Source: Myotis daubentonii (lineage: Eukaryota > Chordata > Mammalia > Chiroptera > Vespertilionidae). Taken from it: a stretch of 64,000 bases of DNA. The DNA is taken from assembly GCF_963259705.1 (NCBI RefSeq), contig NC_081846.1, positions 95,120,641 to 95,184,640 of the forward strand. The letters run 5' to 3'. This document shows, piece by piece, positions 31,568-43,284 of the stretch; position 1 is the first letter of the stretch, and every line of letters begins with the position of its first letter. A program made the position numbers and the translations under genes. The notes beneath the pieces were generated by a model. The model saw only the letters and a program-made list of their open reading frames with translations. It was not told the origin of the DNA and ran no database searches.

Positions 31568-32233
31568 GCAACTTGCAGATTTTCAAGGTAGCGTTTGGAC
31601 TCATGTGTTTGTCGACTTAAGGTTGAAACTTGAAAATCTGGAACGAAATCATTTGAATAATGAAGAAGAGTGCAGCTACGAACAAGAAATTTTGAGAGCT
31701 TGGAACAGAGTGCCTGACACTTTTAGCGACATAAAAAATCTAGCGATGGCTTTGCTAACAATTTTTCATCAACATATTTTTGTGAGACTTTGTTCTCAGC
31801 ATTAAATACTAAAACGAACAAAAGAAACTGGCTAACAGATGAAGTTAGTGGCGCTTGCTTGGCCTTGAAGTGCACCAAGTATGAACCTGCAATCGAAGAA
31901 TTAGCAGACAAACTTCAGCACCAAAAAAGTCACTAATTTCTAGTTTTTGTACCATTTGATTATCATTGTTTTTATTATTCTTTTTTCCTAAATGTACATT
32001 GTTTTTCTGTTTTTGTTCATTTTATACATATTTTTGGTTGATTTTTCTTTGTTAAATGGCATTTAAATATATAAAATAAATATCAAAAATATAAATCTTT
32101 TTTTTTTACTATGGTTGCAAATATAAAAAAATTTATGAATATTTCTATGTGTGACACGGCACCAGAGTTAAGTTAGGGTTTTTCAAAATTTTGACACGCC
32201 GAGCTCAAAAGGTTCGCCATCACTGCCCTAGGA

Positions 32234-33534
32234 GGTTCTTAGAAAGAAGGAGAGGGAAGTAGGGCTGTCCTTATAAAGCAATTTTCCAACTGTAATAAAT
32301 AATAAAAAGCACTTATTTGAACAAGAGGATCTGTAGCCTGGAGTACAGATTGAGGTAGCAACCTGAATTGTGTTCCACCAAGACAAAGGGGAGACCCCCT
32401 CTTGTAGTGAAAGTTCCTGCCAAGGTTCCCAGTTAGGTCTGTTTTATGTAAACGAGGCACCAAATTGTGCAGGTCTGATTGGACGGGACAGGTCTCAGCC
32501 CATTGGTAGAAAGATGAAACCAGGGTTTCCCTGCAGTGTTTGACTCAGGAGGTGTAAACAGAGCAGAGGGTTCAGTCTGAGGTTCTTCCCAGGTGTGAGA
32601 AGCTAGACCCTTATTATTCATAAACTGGGCCCCCTGTGGACCGTGGAGACTTCACCTCAGCAGATAAATTCCTTCGTGGGGCCCACATCCTATTAGTAGG
32701 AGGGTAGGTGGGGGTGGAGCTCAGGTGCCAGCCAGCCTCTGCGGGTGGCATCCGGCTGCAGAGGTCCAGGCTGGTTGGCTGCCCAAGAGAGGCCATGCAA
32801 GCATGCAGCCTCCTCCCACCTCAAGGTGGGTGCTGTGCTGGAAGTTGGCAGGCTCCGGAGTACAGAATGGGTGGAATAAATGCCCTTCCTGCCCCGTTTG
32901 CAGACTGGGTCTGGGTCTGTAAAGACAAACTGGAAGTGGGGTCACGGGGCAGGGGAAGTGCACAGAAGGGCAGAGTGGGGCCTGCAGACCACCGCCCAGG
33001 ACAGAGTGCACACTCCTGCCCCCTCCCCAGGGCCCCTTCTGCCTGGTTCTGGGCTCCGGCACCCTCATTTCTGTGCCGCGTCGTGGGAGCTGGTTCCACC
33101 CAGGAACACTGTCTCCTCCCGGAGCTGGTGGGCCGGTGTGGTCACCCCCCGTGTCCGCTGTGTCTGTGTGTGCCCTGTGGCTCTCACTGCAGACCTGCCG
33201 ACCTTGCTCCTGCCTCACCCTCCCTGCACAGCACCAGCCTCAGGCAGCTGCCCTCACCTGCCAGGTCAGTGAAAGGCTGGGTCTGGGCCCACCCTTCCCA
33301 GGCACCCCAGGCCCTGGCAGACGCCAGGCACATGGGAGGAGCTGAGTGAGCAACTGTTTGTGCAGAGGTGATGTGCTGCCCACACTGGGTGGGGCCTCTT
33401 GCCTTTCATACTCCGCAAAGCACAGCAGTTCCTTTTTAGCTTAGCATTTGTTTGTGTTATACATGTGGCTTTGCAGCAACTTCTTTTTGGAGCAATGTGA
33501 TTGGAGAAGGGGCCGTGCGCAAATGACAGAGACG
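32234..33534. other. unique GC-rich sequence, no gene identified
   Basis: Long frames at 32.7-33.3 kb on both strands reflect high GC content rather than a conserved protein. No start or splice context is convincing. Confidence 0.4.
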
Positions 33535-33830
33535 AGACAAAACATAATAATTTGGAAATATTGGGGCCAGGCGGGAAGCCCAACACGAGGAGGACTTCCA
33601 CTCGTGCCCAAGCCTCGCCAGCCTTTTATTCAACTTTGGTTACACATAAAGCCCTTAGTCAGGCAGGTAATTGCGGTAACAGACAGACTATCTTAAAGGT
33701 CAGTAAATATTAGAAGGATTTACTCTGAGACTATTTGGCCAGGAAATTGCTTGAGCCCCCACTGTCAGGACTAGACAATCGGTGCACAGCTCTGGCCCTT
33801 GCCAGGGCTCGAGGTTCACCAGCATTCCGG
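33535..33830 (-). mobile_element. LTR-like fragment
   Basis: Read on minus, AAGCAATTTCCTGGCC and TTACTGACCTTTAAGATAGT match the block at 23.5-23.6 kb, followed by GAATAAAAGG (33638-33629), a plausible LTR poly-A signal. Boundaries are not defined. It is probably an endogenous retrovirus LTR remnant. Confidence 0.5.
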
Positions 33831-34987
33831 GATCCTTGTTTGCACTATTCTGCTAGTGAAGACAATGGGTGGCTTCCCACAGAGCAAGGCCAACTGTATT
33901 TTAAAAATAAAAGAAGGAAGGAAGACAGCACAGTAGGGAGTGATGCAGGTGAGCAGATGATCTGGGACCAGTGTCATTTCTTCAGGTTGAGAGCTGAGCT
34001 CTGTGCAGACAGAGCTGTCAGGCCCCAGCGGCTGGAGACAGTGCCGCCGGGTGTGTCCACAGTGGACGTGTCCGTGTGTTGGGGCCAGGGAGGGAGTGGG
34101 AAGGGAGGAGCTTCTCCAGGAGCAGATGTGCCCAGGCTCCGACAAGCCTGGCTGGTCAGCTGGCCACAGAGGCCCGGGTCTTGGCTGCACGCGATGAGAT
34201 GTTTGGCAGGAGCTCGGTCATGCAGGCATCGCGCCTCTCTTCCAGCCACAGTGTGTGCGTGTAAGTCGGGAAAGCAAGCCAGCGGCTGCATCCACTCCCG
34301 TCCTCCTGCCCTGCGCGGGGACCTTCTCCCGTCCCAGCCTCCATGTCTCCCCACCTGGAAACCTGAGTTTTGGTCTCAGAAGCTCTGGTTGGCACGTGTG
34401 GCAGGGAGCTTTGGAGGGGGCACACTGGGCCCGGATCCTGTCCCCCATTTCCCACGGGTTCCCACCGCTGGTCAGCTCCTCATGCCACCCATCCCACCCT
34501 CCGCCTCGGGGCTGTGTCTGTGCGTGGCTGGCAGCCGCGCTGGGGTGGTGGCACCACTGTGCCTCCCGCTGGGCCCGCCCGGGTCCTGGCCCTGGCCCTG
34601 GCCCGCTGCCCCTTCCTCGCTGTGCTCTTCGTCCTCTGCGGAGCTCTGCGGGTCACGACCCCTGCGGCTCCTCACGTCCTCAGGGCCCCGACCTCCCACC
34701 CGACAGTGGCAAGTGCCCCCCCCCAAGCCCCCCTGTGCCCCGCGCCCCCCTGCCTGCCCTGGCCTCCGGGGGCGCTGCCTGCCCGGCCTCTGCCGCTAGG
34801 GCTGGTCCCGCCAGGCGCGCAGCCCGGCCCGCAGGCCAGCATCTCCCTGACACACGCAGACACACCGACCCTGCTCGTCCACGTCGCTCAGGAACTGAGG
34901 ACGGCCAACTGCGCCCTGAGCACAGCGTCCGGCACCGCGGAGAGGCCGCCTTCCCTCCCCAGACAGCACGTGGCCGCTGCTCCCGCC
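33831..34987. other. GC-rich unique sequence, no gene identified
   Basis: CpG-containing, C-rich sequence with frames of up to about 350 codons in overlapping registers. The frames are proline/alanine-rich and overlap on both strands, as expected of GC-rich non-coding DNA. Confidence 0.35.
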
Positions 34988-35098
34988 CCGCAGGCCCCGC
35001 CCCCACCGCAGGCCCCGCCCCCACCGCAGGCCCCGCCCCCACCGCAGGCCCCGCCCCACCGAGGGCCCCGCCCACCGCAGGCCCCGCCCCCCGCAGGC
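34988..35098. repeat. GC-rich minisatellite, about 18-bp unit
   Basis: About six copies of a unit resembling cgcaggccccgcccccac. The array is C-rich on plus and G-rich on minus. Confidence 0.9.
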
Positions 35099-36690
35099 TC
35101 GGAGCGCACCCAGCCCACCAGCCGGCCCCTCGCCTCACTGCCGCTGAGACTGGCCCGGGAGCACAGCTCCTGCGGCTCCTGGCTGCTTCGGAAAGCCCGC
35201 TGCCACTCCTCCCTCGCAGCAGCCGCTCCCCTTCTGAGCTGGGCGGCTGTGGCGTGGGCTCCCTGACCCAGAGCCCGTGGCTACACTTTGGGGGCTTTGT
35301 AAGTGGGTAAGCACAACTAAGCCGTATGACCTTATAGTTAATTAAGTTGCGCTACAAACAAAGGAACTCACCATGCTCTGAGTTACTCACTACCTTTTAC
35401 CTTGCCTGAGGCATTATTTACCTGCTGCCCCTAAGAGTTAAGTGCAGCTTGTTGTGCTCCTGCAAACCCACAGTCGCAGTACTGAAGTCCCCGACCCCAG
35501 GCCCCTGTGGCGGTGGGAAGCCCTGAGACCAGGTGTAGAGGCCCCTGGAGTGGCCCCGGGGCAGTGATGGTCCCAGTGCACACCTGCCCAGCTGCTGGCT
35601 GCTAGGATCGAGGCCGAGGAAGGGCAGAGAGACAGGAAGCCCGTTCTGGCCTTACCTGGCCCAGCCCTGCTCCCGCTTCCCAGGCAGCCAGGTCCTATAG
35701 CTGCCACGTGCAATTTAAGAGGAAGTCTGTACAGAGGTCAGCACGCAGAGTGAGAGGATCCCAGTGGGGCAGGGTAGGAAGACGCCAGGAAAGTCCCTAG
35801 GCAAGTGGAATGGGGAAACTGAGACAAGGTGCTTAAACAAGGCCAGTTTGGACAGCGTGCAGCAGCTCGTGAAGCACAAGGCCTCCCCCTCACCAAGGAG
35901 ACTTGAGGGCAATTGGTTTATACCCTCCTCCCTGACAGAGAACAGCCGAACGCCTGGCCGGGGCGAGAGGACAGAGACGCAGTGAACGCCAGCCAGACCC
36001 AAGGACAGATGCAGTCAGGGGGACAAACAACAAACCCCAGACAGACCCCCGGCAGAAGTAAAACAGCAAAGCACACCAAAGAATGACCCCAGGCTCCACT
36101 TCGCTCATCCTGATGCATCAGCATCTGAGTAACGCGCCTGAACGCTGATGGCGATTTTGCTGAAACCCTCCTCTAAGACTCGCACCTACAGGAGAGGCAA
36201 AACCCCAAAACAAGGTGGGTTCATCCAGAGCACACCACGCCCCTTCTCGGGCACGAACTTGTTCCTTCTTCTTAAACGTGAGGGTCCCCAATGAGCCTGG
36301 CAGCCGGGGCAGCAGGCGGCGGCTTTCCAAGGCCCTTCTGCTCTGACTCCCCGTGAGCTGACAGCAGCCGCCCTGGTGCTGCTTTCCGGGGCGTTTCTAG
36401 GGAGCTAAGCAGCCGGCCTGGGCTCTCTCCTGCTGCTTCTGCCACCCTAAGCCCTTCCTTCATTCCGCTGTCCCCGGCTTTCATAAACATGCGCTCAAAG
36501 TCACCAGGGATGCTGCTGTGACATCTTTCCTGCAGGACGTCAAGGACCCACCCACTGCCGGTGGCCTGAAGCAGACCTGTGCCGGCCGGCCGGTCCCCGT
36601 CCGGTGACACAAGGAGAAGCACTCAGCTGGTTTTTGGTGCGGTATCAGACTGCCCGTCGTTCAAGGAGGGATGTACAGACAGAACAGGGA
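35099..36690. other. unique sequence, no gene identified
   Basis: No repeat or domain recognised. The frames present are short and non-conserved in appearance. Confidence 0.4.
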
Positions 36691-36950
36691 AGCCATGCTA
36701 CGAATGTGCTAGCAGGAAGCAGTCAAGCCTGGCTTTATTAAATCATTAAAGCATATAATAAGTTATCTTAACTGTTATAAATAAATGCACAAAACAGAAT
36801 AAAATGTCTCTAAAAATTAAACAAAATAAATAATGCAAAATATGATTTAAAATAAGTAACTTAAACGATTTATTACATGCTAAAGTTGTATTTCAAATTG
36901 GGCTTGAAATGTGGATTCAAAACCAGCAAATATATTTAGCACTACATCGG
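36691..36950. other. AT-rich block, possible 3'UTR-like or decayed repeat
   Basis: A sharp drop in GC, with several AATAAA or ATTTAAA-like hexamers on both strands, inside otherwise GC-rich DNA. It could be a 3'UTR of an unseen gene or an old LINE tail. The sequence alone does not decide. Confidence 0.3.
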
Positions 36951-38200
36951 CCCAGGTTTATGCCCACGTGGGCTGGATCTGCCTGCCGTGCCCTTGGCCT
37001 TGCTTCCTGGCTGCAGTGGTCCTCGTGGTGGCCCTTGGACTCTGTGGGTGTACAGCCACCACGTGAGGCATAGAGCCTCTGCGAGGACCTGCCCCTCACA
37101 CCATCTGGGCTGAGCCTTCGAATCCCACTCTGTGCCCAGACCTGACCCAGTGGACTCGCAGGGGCTGCTTGGAGAGGCAGGGGAATGAGGGCAGGCTGAC
37201 TGGTGAGAGGAGCAGTCAGACAGCCTCCTGCTCCTGCCCACGCCCCGCCCCCCCCCCCGGTCTCCCCCCCCCAGCCCGGCTGCTCTGTGCTCTGTGCTCC
37301 ATGGGGCTCTGGGTTGCAAGCTTTGCGTTCCCTCCTCCTGGGACATGCCCCTGTCTCCTCGCTCTTGCTCCTGGGGGAACTGGCGCGTGTATTTGACCGC
37401 AGCTCTGGCTTCTGGGGAACCTGCGCTAAAGCACATGCGCACGACATGGCAGGTGTGGCTCTGGGCACTGGGGACCCAGCAAGCGCACCGCGGAAAGACA
37501 CCTGTCCTTATAAAGGCAGCACTTCAGGCAATAAACAAAGCAGTGAGCTACAGACACGGTCAGGAAGCTGTGAGTGTTATGAGAGCTAAAGTGGGGCCCA
37601 GGGTTGGGAATGCCAAGCGATAGGAGGGGAGCTATTTTATATTGAGCCCAGGGTGGTCCAAGCAGGCCTCAACACTAGGCTGACATATGAACACAGACCT
37701 GAAGTACGTGACAGGCAGGTGTGGAAACAGAGGGGCAGGGGCCCTGACAGGAGCTGGCTTGCCCCAGGCCTAGGAGGGAAGCCAGAGGGGCAGGAGTGGG
37801 GGGCGGGGGGGGAGCAGCGCAGCAGCACGAGAGCCCGACCATGTGCGTGGGGCTGGGGAGGCGGAGATCCAAAGGCACATGGCAGTGATCAGTGATGCAG
37901 GGAGCGGTGACGGTGGCTCCCACCAGTGTCCGCCAGGCAAGTTGGTGGCCAAATTCTGAATAGAATTTGAAGTAAAGCCAGGAGGTGAGAGGAGGAAGGA
38001 GGCAGGGCCGACTTCAAGGTATTTGGCCTGAGCCCTGGGAAGATGCAATTGCATTAACCACAGTGATGCGGGCTGGCTTTGAGGGAAGGGTCACGAATCT
38101 GACTGTGGCTGGTGAGTCTGAGCTGCGCGGAAAGGGTGGTGCGGGGGCTGCAGGTGGGCGTGGGGATTTGAGTGGAGATTGTGTACAGGTCTGCTTGTGT
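36951..38200. other. GC-rich unique sequence, no gene identified
   Basis: C-runs near 37247 and 37265 and G-runs near 37798. Overlapping frames without domains. Confidence 0.4.
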
Positions 38201-38299
38201 CCTTACTGCCTCCACTTTATGTGTGAGTTGCTGGTGTTGCTGCGTGTGCCGGTTTGTTTGTTTTGCTGTACAGCACACTGTTTTAGGGACATGCCTCAT

Positions 38300-38665
38300 A
38301 CCCATTCTACTTCAGGCGGTCATGCGGATCGTGTCTGATACGGGACTAACATGGACATTTTTGCAGTGTATGTATACACTGGAGCACATATGCCCACACT
38401 TGTGTGGCCTATCGATCTGGACTTGAAATCTCTAGGTTAGAAGATGAGCATATTTTCAATTCTATTAAATAAGGCCAAACTGCTGTACAAAGTGGCTGCA
38501 CCGGTTCACGCTCCCCCCCCCGCCCCCCCCCCCCATTGGCAACGGCTGAGCTGTGGGCCACTGCTTGCTGACACTTGATACTGCCAGACTGTTCATGCCT
38601 GCCAATCAGGAGGCACTCAAATGTGCTCTAATTGTGCTTTTCTAATTTATTTCTGATGTATGTAT
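38300..38665 (-). mobile_element. ancient L1M fragment
   Basis: Contains aaggccaaactgctgtacaa, agtggctgcaccggttcac and cttgatactgccagactgt, the minus-strand signature of an old L1 3' region, with a C-tract near 38512-38533 disrupting it. Low conservation. Confidence 0.55.
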
Positions 38666-39729
38666 TACTGTTTCAATATGTCCTTAGAAGATATCAGCTG
38701 TAACAAAGACAAAAGGAAACACTCTAAAGTTCCAAAGATCAATACAAACTGGGCAAGGAGGCGGGGGCGCGGGAGTGGACGCGCCCCTGGCTCCCATCGC
38801 TCCTGCAGCCGGTGGCCTCGGGCCTCGTCCCTGTGAGCAGAACTACCAAAGGCCCGTGGAAGCACCACTGGGACTTCCTGTTTCACTTCCTTAGTCTGCT
38901 TGTAAGAGACAGAGGCTAAGACTACGAAGGGCAGAATTGGTGGAGACGGTATGGCTTTAAGGAGGGGCTGGTAGCACAATCCAGTTCCCTTAACATGGGG
39001 TCACACTGCTGCAGGCCTCCCGGCCCTTCCTGCAGACTGGCTGCCCGAAGCACGGGGCAGGAAGCCTCCCAGCGCTGGCCGTGCCGGGCCAGAGCACAGC
39101 GGCCAAGGATGTGCGTGCGCAGCAGGTCCCGCCTGGTGCCTCTCCTTGGGGGCAGTCCGTCTAGGGGGCTCCTGCCACTGTCCTGGGGTGCTGCCTCTCC
39201 TTTGCTTAGTGAACTTTTCCAGTTGTATTTCTTCGTAAACAACAGGATTCCAGAGTAACTTCAGCCTCTAGGTGGACATCAGCAACCTCCAACTGTATCC
39301 ACGAACAGAAGGAAATGTGAAAGAAACACAATCATGGTGAAAAAGTATAGCACAGCTCTCTGAGGCCTGGGTGCGTCAATAACGATAGGAAGATTTAGTG
39401 ACAGAATCAGTGGGATGACGAGGCTGATCAATCAAACTGTGTCCTGCAGACTGAGAACCCGTGTTCTTTCCAGTGCCCACGAGACACTTACAAAAATATT
39501 TCACTCATTAGGGAACAGGCAGAACAATTTTCCAGTAAACTCCTTCTAATAGAAATGGTGCTTTGACACAGAGCAGTGAAAATAAAGATGAATAAAAGTA
39601 AAAAGAAGAACCTCCATCCGTGTGAAAATGAAACATAAACACAAAACACTGCAATCATTTCCGAAGTAACTTTGGAATCAAAGAGAAATTCCAGATTATA
39701 ATTGCTGATGCTAAAATAACCAGCAATCT
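38666..39729. other. unassigned sequence
   Basis: GC-rich at 38.75-39.2 kb, then AT-rich. No repeat family or protein domain recognised. Confidence 0.4.
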
Positions 39730-39950
39730 GCCCTAGTCGGTTTGGTTACGTGGGTAGAGCTTTGGCCTGTGGACCGAAGTGTCCTGGGTTCAATTCCAGT
39801 CAAAGGCACGTACATCTGTTGCAGGCTCAATCCCCAGTCACTGGTCAGGGTGCGTGCAGGAGGCAGCCCATCGATATGTCTCTCTCACATGGATGCTTCT
39901 CTCTTTGTCTCTCCTCCCTTGCACTCTCTCTCTCTCTCTCTAAAAAAAGG
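39730..39950 (+). mobile_element. Ves SINE
   Basis: Plus-strand head gccctagtcggtttggtta with B-box-like gggttcaattcc, a CT-rich region and an A-rich end. No clear target duplication. Confidence 0.82.
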
Positions 39951-41185
39951 ATAAATATTCTCGGGTGCAGATTAACAACAACAACAAAAACCCCCAAACC
40001 CAGAAATCTGAAAACCCTATATATCAAGACTCAGGAGATCTCTCAAAGTTATAATTAAGCAACTTCATGATTCTAAATGCTTTCAATACTAGATAGAAAA
40101 GAGAAAGTAAGCTTTTCATTCAAGTTAAAAAGAGCCAAATAAAGTAAACTTAAGAAAAACAGAACAAAAGAATTAATATATAGGAATAAAAATTAATGAA
40201 TTAAAAACCCTAAGCCCTACATACATCTTAGAACTGGTTCTTTGAAACCCCCAACTAAAGAGAGAACTCACTAGTTAGTCCTGCCGGCCCCGTCTGTTCC
40301 CCAGGATGCACATGATCTATGGCACTGCAGGCAGCACAGCCTGGCAGCCCGGGCAGCGCGCATGCTCACACTCCCTCAAGCACCCGGGAAACGCTCCTCA
40401 GATGCAAGTGAGTGGACTGGAATGGATTTGGACTAATTATTAAAAAGAAGCTAAACAGAAATTATGGAACTGAAAAGTATAATAGAATAAAAGATTCACT
40501 AGAGAGTTTCTACAAAGATTTGAGCAGGCAGAAGGAAATACCAGTGAACTTGAACATAGAGAAATTGGTATTTCCCAATCTGAGGATCAGAAAGAAAAAG
40601 GAATAAAGAAAAATGAACAGAGCCTAAGGAACCAATGAGACATCATCAAACAGGCCAAATCAACATACACATTTGAGAGTATCAGAGAAGAAGAGGAGAG
40701 GAAGGAAGGAGAGGAAGAGGATGAGGGAGACAGAGTGGGAGGGAGGGGGGAGGAAAGGAGTGAGGGAGGCAGGAAGAGAGAGAAATAATGTCTAGAAACT
40801 CTTCACATTTGAAGAAAGACCTGTACCTATAAATTTAAGGAAATTCAAGAGGGAGAAACTTCAAGAGAACCACACTGAGACACATTATAAAACTGTCAAA
40901 GGTTAAAGACAAAGAGAAAAGGAGCAAGAGAGAATCAACTTGTCAGATACAAAGAACAGTCAATAAGATTAACAACCAGCATCTTATCAGAAACCATGAT
41001 GACTAGAAGGCAGTGGGATGACATTTAAAGTAGAGAGAGAGAAATTTATCTAAGATTTTTATATCTGATGAAATGATCCTTCAGAAATGAAAAAGTTAAG
41101 ACATTTCTAGATAAACAGAATGTAAAAGAGTGTGTCACCATAGAGATGCTGAAGAGAGTGCTTCAGATTAAAATGAAAAAACACT

Positions 41186-41641
41186 GGCCCTGGCTGGTTT
41201 GCTCAGTGATTAGAGCAGTGATGGCGAACCTATGACACATGTGTCAGAGGTGACACGCGAACTCATTTTTTTGGTTGATTTTTCTTTGTTAAATGGCATT
41301 TAAATATGTAAAATAAATATCAAAAATATACATCTTTGTTTTACTGTGGTTGCAAAGATCAAAAAATTTCTCTATGTGACACGGCACCAGAGTTAAGTTA
41401 GGGTTTTTCATAACGCTGACACGCCGAGCTCAAAGGTTCGCCATCACTGGCCTAGAGCTTCAGCCTGTGGACCAAAGGGTCTCAGGTTCAATTGTGGTCA
41501 AGGGCACGCACCTCAGTCGCAGGCTCCTCCTGGCCCGGGCCCTGGTGCTGGCTCGTGCAGGGGGCAGCCCATAGATGTGTTTCTCTCCCATGGATGTTCT
41601 CTATGTCTTTCTCTCTCTTTCCCACTCTCTCTTAAAAAATC
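41186..41641 (+). mobile_element. Ves SINE interrupted by a hAT MITE
   Basis: Plus-strand SINE head ggccctggctggtttgctca, split after the A-box by the MITE at 41216-41449 and resuming with gcttcagcctgtggaccaa. A CT-rich segment and A-rich end follow. Confidence 0.88.
41216..41449 (+). mobile_element. hAT MITE of the 28.5-kb transposon family
   Basis: Termini cagtgatggcgaacc and ggttcgccatcactg are identical to those of the element at 28476-32225. Internal ggcatttaaatatg and gttaagttagggtttttca blocks also match its right end, so it is a deletion derivative. Target copies gattagag (41208-41215) and gcctagag (41450-41457) agree at 6 of 8 positions. Confidence 0.88.
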
Positions 41642-41893
41642 AGTGGAAAAATACTCTCTAGTAAGAATTAAAAAAAAAAAAATGAAAGAACACTGGAAGG
41701 TAACTGAAACTTTTTGAAACTAAAGATCTCCAGTAAATGTAACTATATAGATAAAAATAAAAATTAGTATTTTTATTGCACTTTTGGTGTGTGAATTCTC
41801 TATTTCCTATATGATTTAAAAGACGAATATATAAATAATCATAAATCTATATTAATTAGCACACAATGTATAAAGATGTAATTTATGACAATT

Positions 41894-42162
41894 TATATAT
41901 AAAGCCTAAGCGACCATTACGACAGAATGACCAGTTGACCAGTTGCTGCCCCCTGGTTGTCAGTGTGCTCCTACAGCCAACCTCCTGTGGCCAGCCAACC
42001 TCCCACGGCCCATCCCCCTGTCCCTCCCCCCTTCCCCCTGGCTGGCAGGCCCTGATTGGCCTGGCCCCCATCTGGACTGGGTGCAATGGCCCCCATCGGC
42101 CCTGATGGCCCACCAGGTCTAGGGACCCCACCCATGCACGAATTCGTGCACTGGGCCTCTAG
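41894..42162 (+). mobile_element. non-autonomous Helitron (HeliBat-like)
   Basis: The 3' end is CTAG at 42159-42162, followed by T and preceded by hairpin TGCACGAATTCGTGCA (42135-42150). The CCCCTGGTTGTCAGTG block is present. The 5' end, near tatatataaagcctaagc, is approximate. Confidence 0.82.
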
Positions 42163-42201
42163 TAAGAACATAAAAGGAAGATGGAGTGGGAGAGGACTCG
42201 A

Positions 42202-42202
<1 letters not shown>

Positions 42203-42247
<45 letters not shown>
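42203..42247. repeat. (TA)n microsatellite
   Basis: More than 20 uninterrupted ta dinucleotides. Confidence 0.95.
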
Positions 42248-42251
<4 letters not shown>

Positions 42252-42338
42252 AAAACTGTCGTAAATTCAAACCAGATTGTTATATACTAAGGGTGTTAAT
42301 TGTAATCTCGCTGCCAACCACGAAGAATGTAAATGAAA

Positions 42339-42555
42339 GCCCTGTCTGGGTGGCTCAGTTGGTTGGAGAGTTGTCCTGAGCATCAAAAGTTTGCCAGTTT
42401 GATTCCCCGTCAGGGCACACAGCCAGGTTTCGGGGTTCGATCCCTGGTTGGGGTGTGTGCGGGAGACAACCGACTAATTTCTCTCTCACATCAATTTTTC
42501 TTTTTCTCCCTCTCATTTCCTCTCTCTAAAATCAATAAAAACATATTTGAAAAGA
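42339..42555 (+). mobile_element. Ves-related SINE, divergent subfamily
   Basis: Head gccctgtctgggtggctcag, then two B-box-like blocks (tttgattccccgtcagg and ttcgatccctggttggg), a CT-rich region and an aatcaataaaaac tail. The duplicated middle distinguishes it from the other copies. Confidence 0.75.
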
Positions 42556-43284
42556 AACTAAATAAAAACATGCAGAAAGTAAACAAGAGCAGGAAGAAGG
42601 TACACTTGAAAACAATCAAGCACAAAAGAAGGTGGTACTGGAGGGATTAAGAAAAATTATACACGACAGAAAAAAAGAGCAGCTTCCACTAAAGACAGTT
42701 TGTCAGCATATATAACCCCCAATGCGATCTAACTGTAAGCTGCTTACAATAGACTCCGCAGGCCCAAAGAACACAAATAGGTTAAGAGTGGAAGGAAGGG
42801 GGAAAGCTGAGGTGGCTAGACCCCAAACAAAATATATTTTAAATAAAAAATAATTACAAGGAGACAAATAGCAACATAGATCTATACTAACAAAAGGCCA
42901 GCCGTCACGACCGGAACGACCAATCGGCCGGTCCCCCCCAGCCCACAGGCTCACGGCTGGGCGGCCCACGGGGAAGCGCGGGCGGCGGGCTCCCAGCCGG
43001 CCGGTTCCGCCCAAAGGCACGCGGCGCCCCACTGCGCAGCCTCCGGGGAGCGGACTCGCCGCGGAGAGGCTGGGGGGGGACCCCAACGGGCGGGGACCCC
43101 AACGGGCGGGCGGGGACCCCAGCGAGGACCCAGCGCCGGCAGCGCCCTCCGCCTTCCCTGCGGGGAGGGGACGGAGAGCGTCAGCTTTAAAGACCAACGC
43201 CCGCCCCAGGGGCACCGCCACCTCCCCTCCACGCCGCTTCCGTCCGCAAGGAACTGCGCAGGCGCCGCCCTGAGCCGATCTGCG

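Larger units (their letters stand above)
28924..31936 (+). pseudogene. hAT transposase remnant
   Basis: Transposase-like coding pieces in plus frames: 28924-29103 (FVECFEEITVFIEK, VHMNELNLKLQG) continuing after the L1 at 31006 (SIDVMFGYIKSFESKLKIF), then 31146-31344, resuming after the SINE near 31585 (VFVDLRLKLENLERN), and a C-terminal piece at about 31806-31936 (NWLTDEVSGACLALKCTKYE). The arrangement resembles the C-terminal half of transposases related to the GTF2IRD2/ZBED-like hAT group. The N-terminal zinc-finger part is absent. Stops and frameshifts separate the pieces, so no protein is made. Confidence 0.7.
28476..32225 (+). mobile_element. autonomous-type hAT transposon, dead, with nested insertions
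   Basis: Terminal inverted repeats cagtgatggcgaacc and ggttcgccatcactg bound the element. Target copies ccctaggc (28468-28475) and ccctagga (32226-32233) match at 7 of 8 positions with a central TA, as in Buster-type hATs. The interior retains pieces of transposase. A half-L1 (29104-30989) and a Ves SINE (31345-31567) inserted later. Without them the element is about 1.6 kb, so it is also internally deleted. Confidence 0.88.
40400..42338 (+). mobile_element. ancient HAL1/L1 remnant, interrupted
   Basis: A-rich coding-like sequence reads as decayed L1/HAL1 ORF1: SLESFYKDLSRQKEIP near 40500, then aaccacactgagacacatta (40868) and gatactgaag-type C-terminal blocks to about 41170. A Ves SINE with a hAT MITE (41186-41641) and a Helitron (41894-42162) lie in it. 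The family assignment is tentative. Confidence 0.5.

Noticed and set aside
33735..35310. Two long overlapping open frames (354 and 351 codons) on plus
   Set aside because: They are in different registers over the same GC-rich DNA, are proline/alanine-rich, overlap minus-strand frames, run through an 18-bp minisatellite and show no domain.
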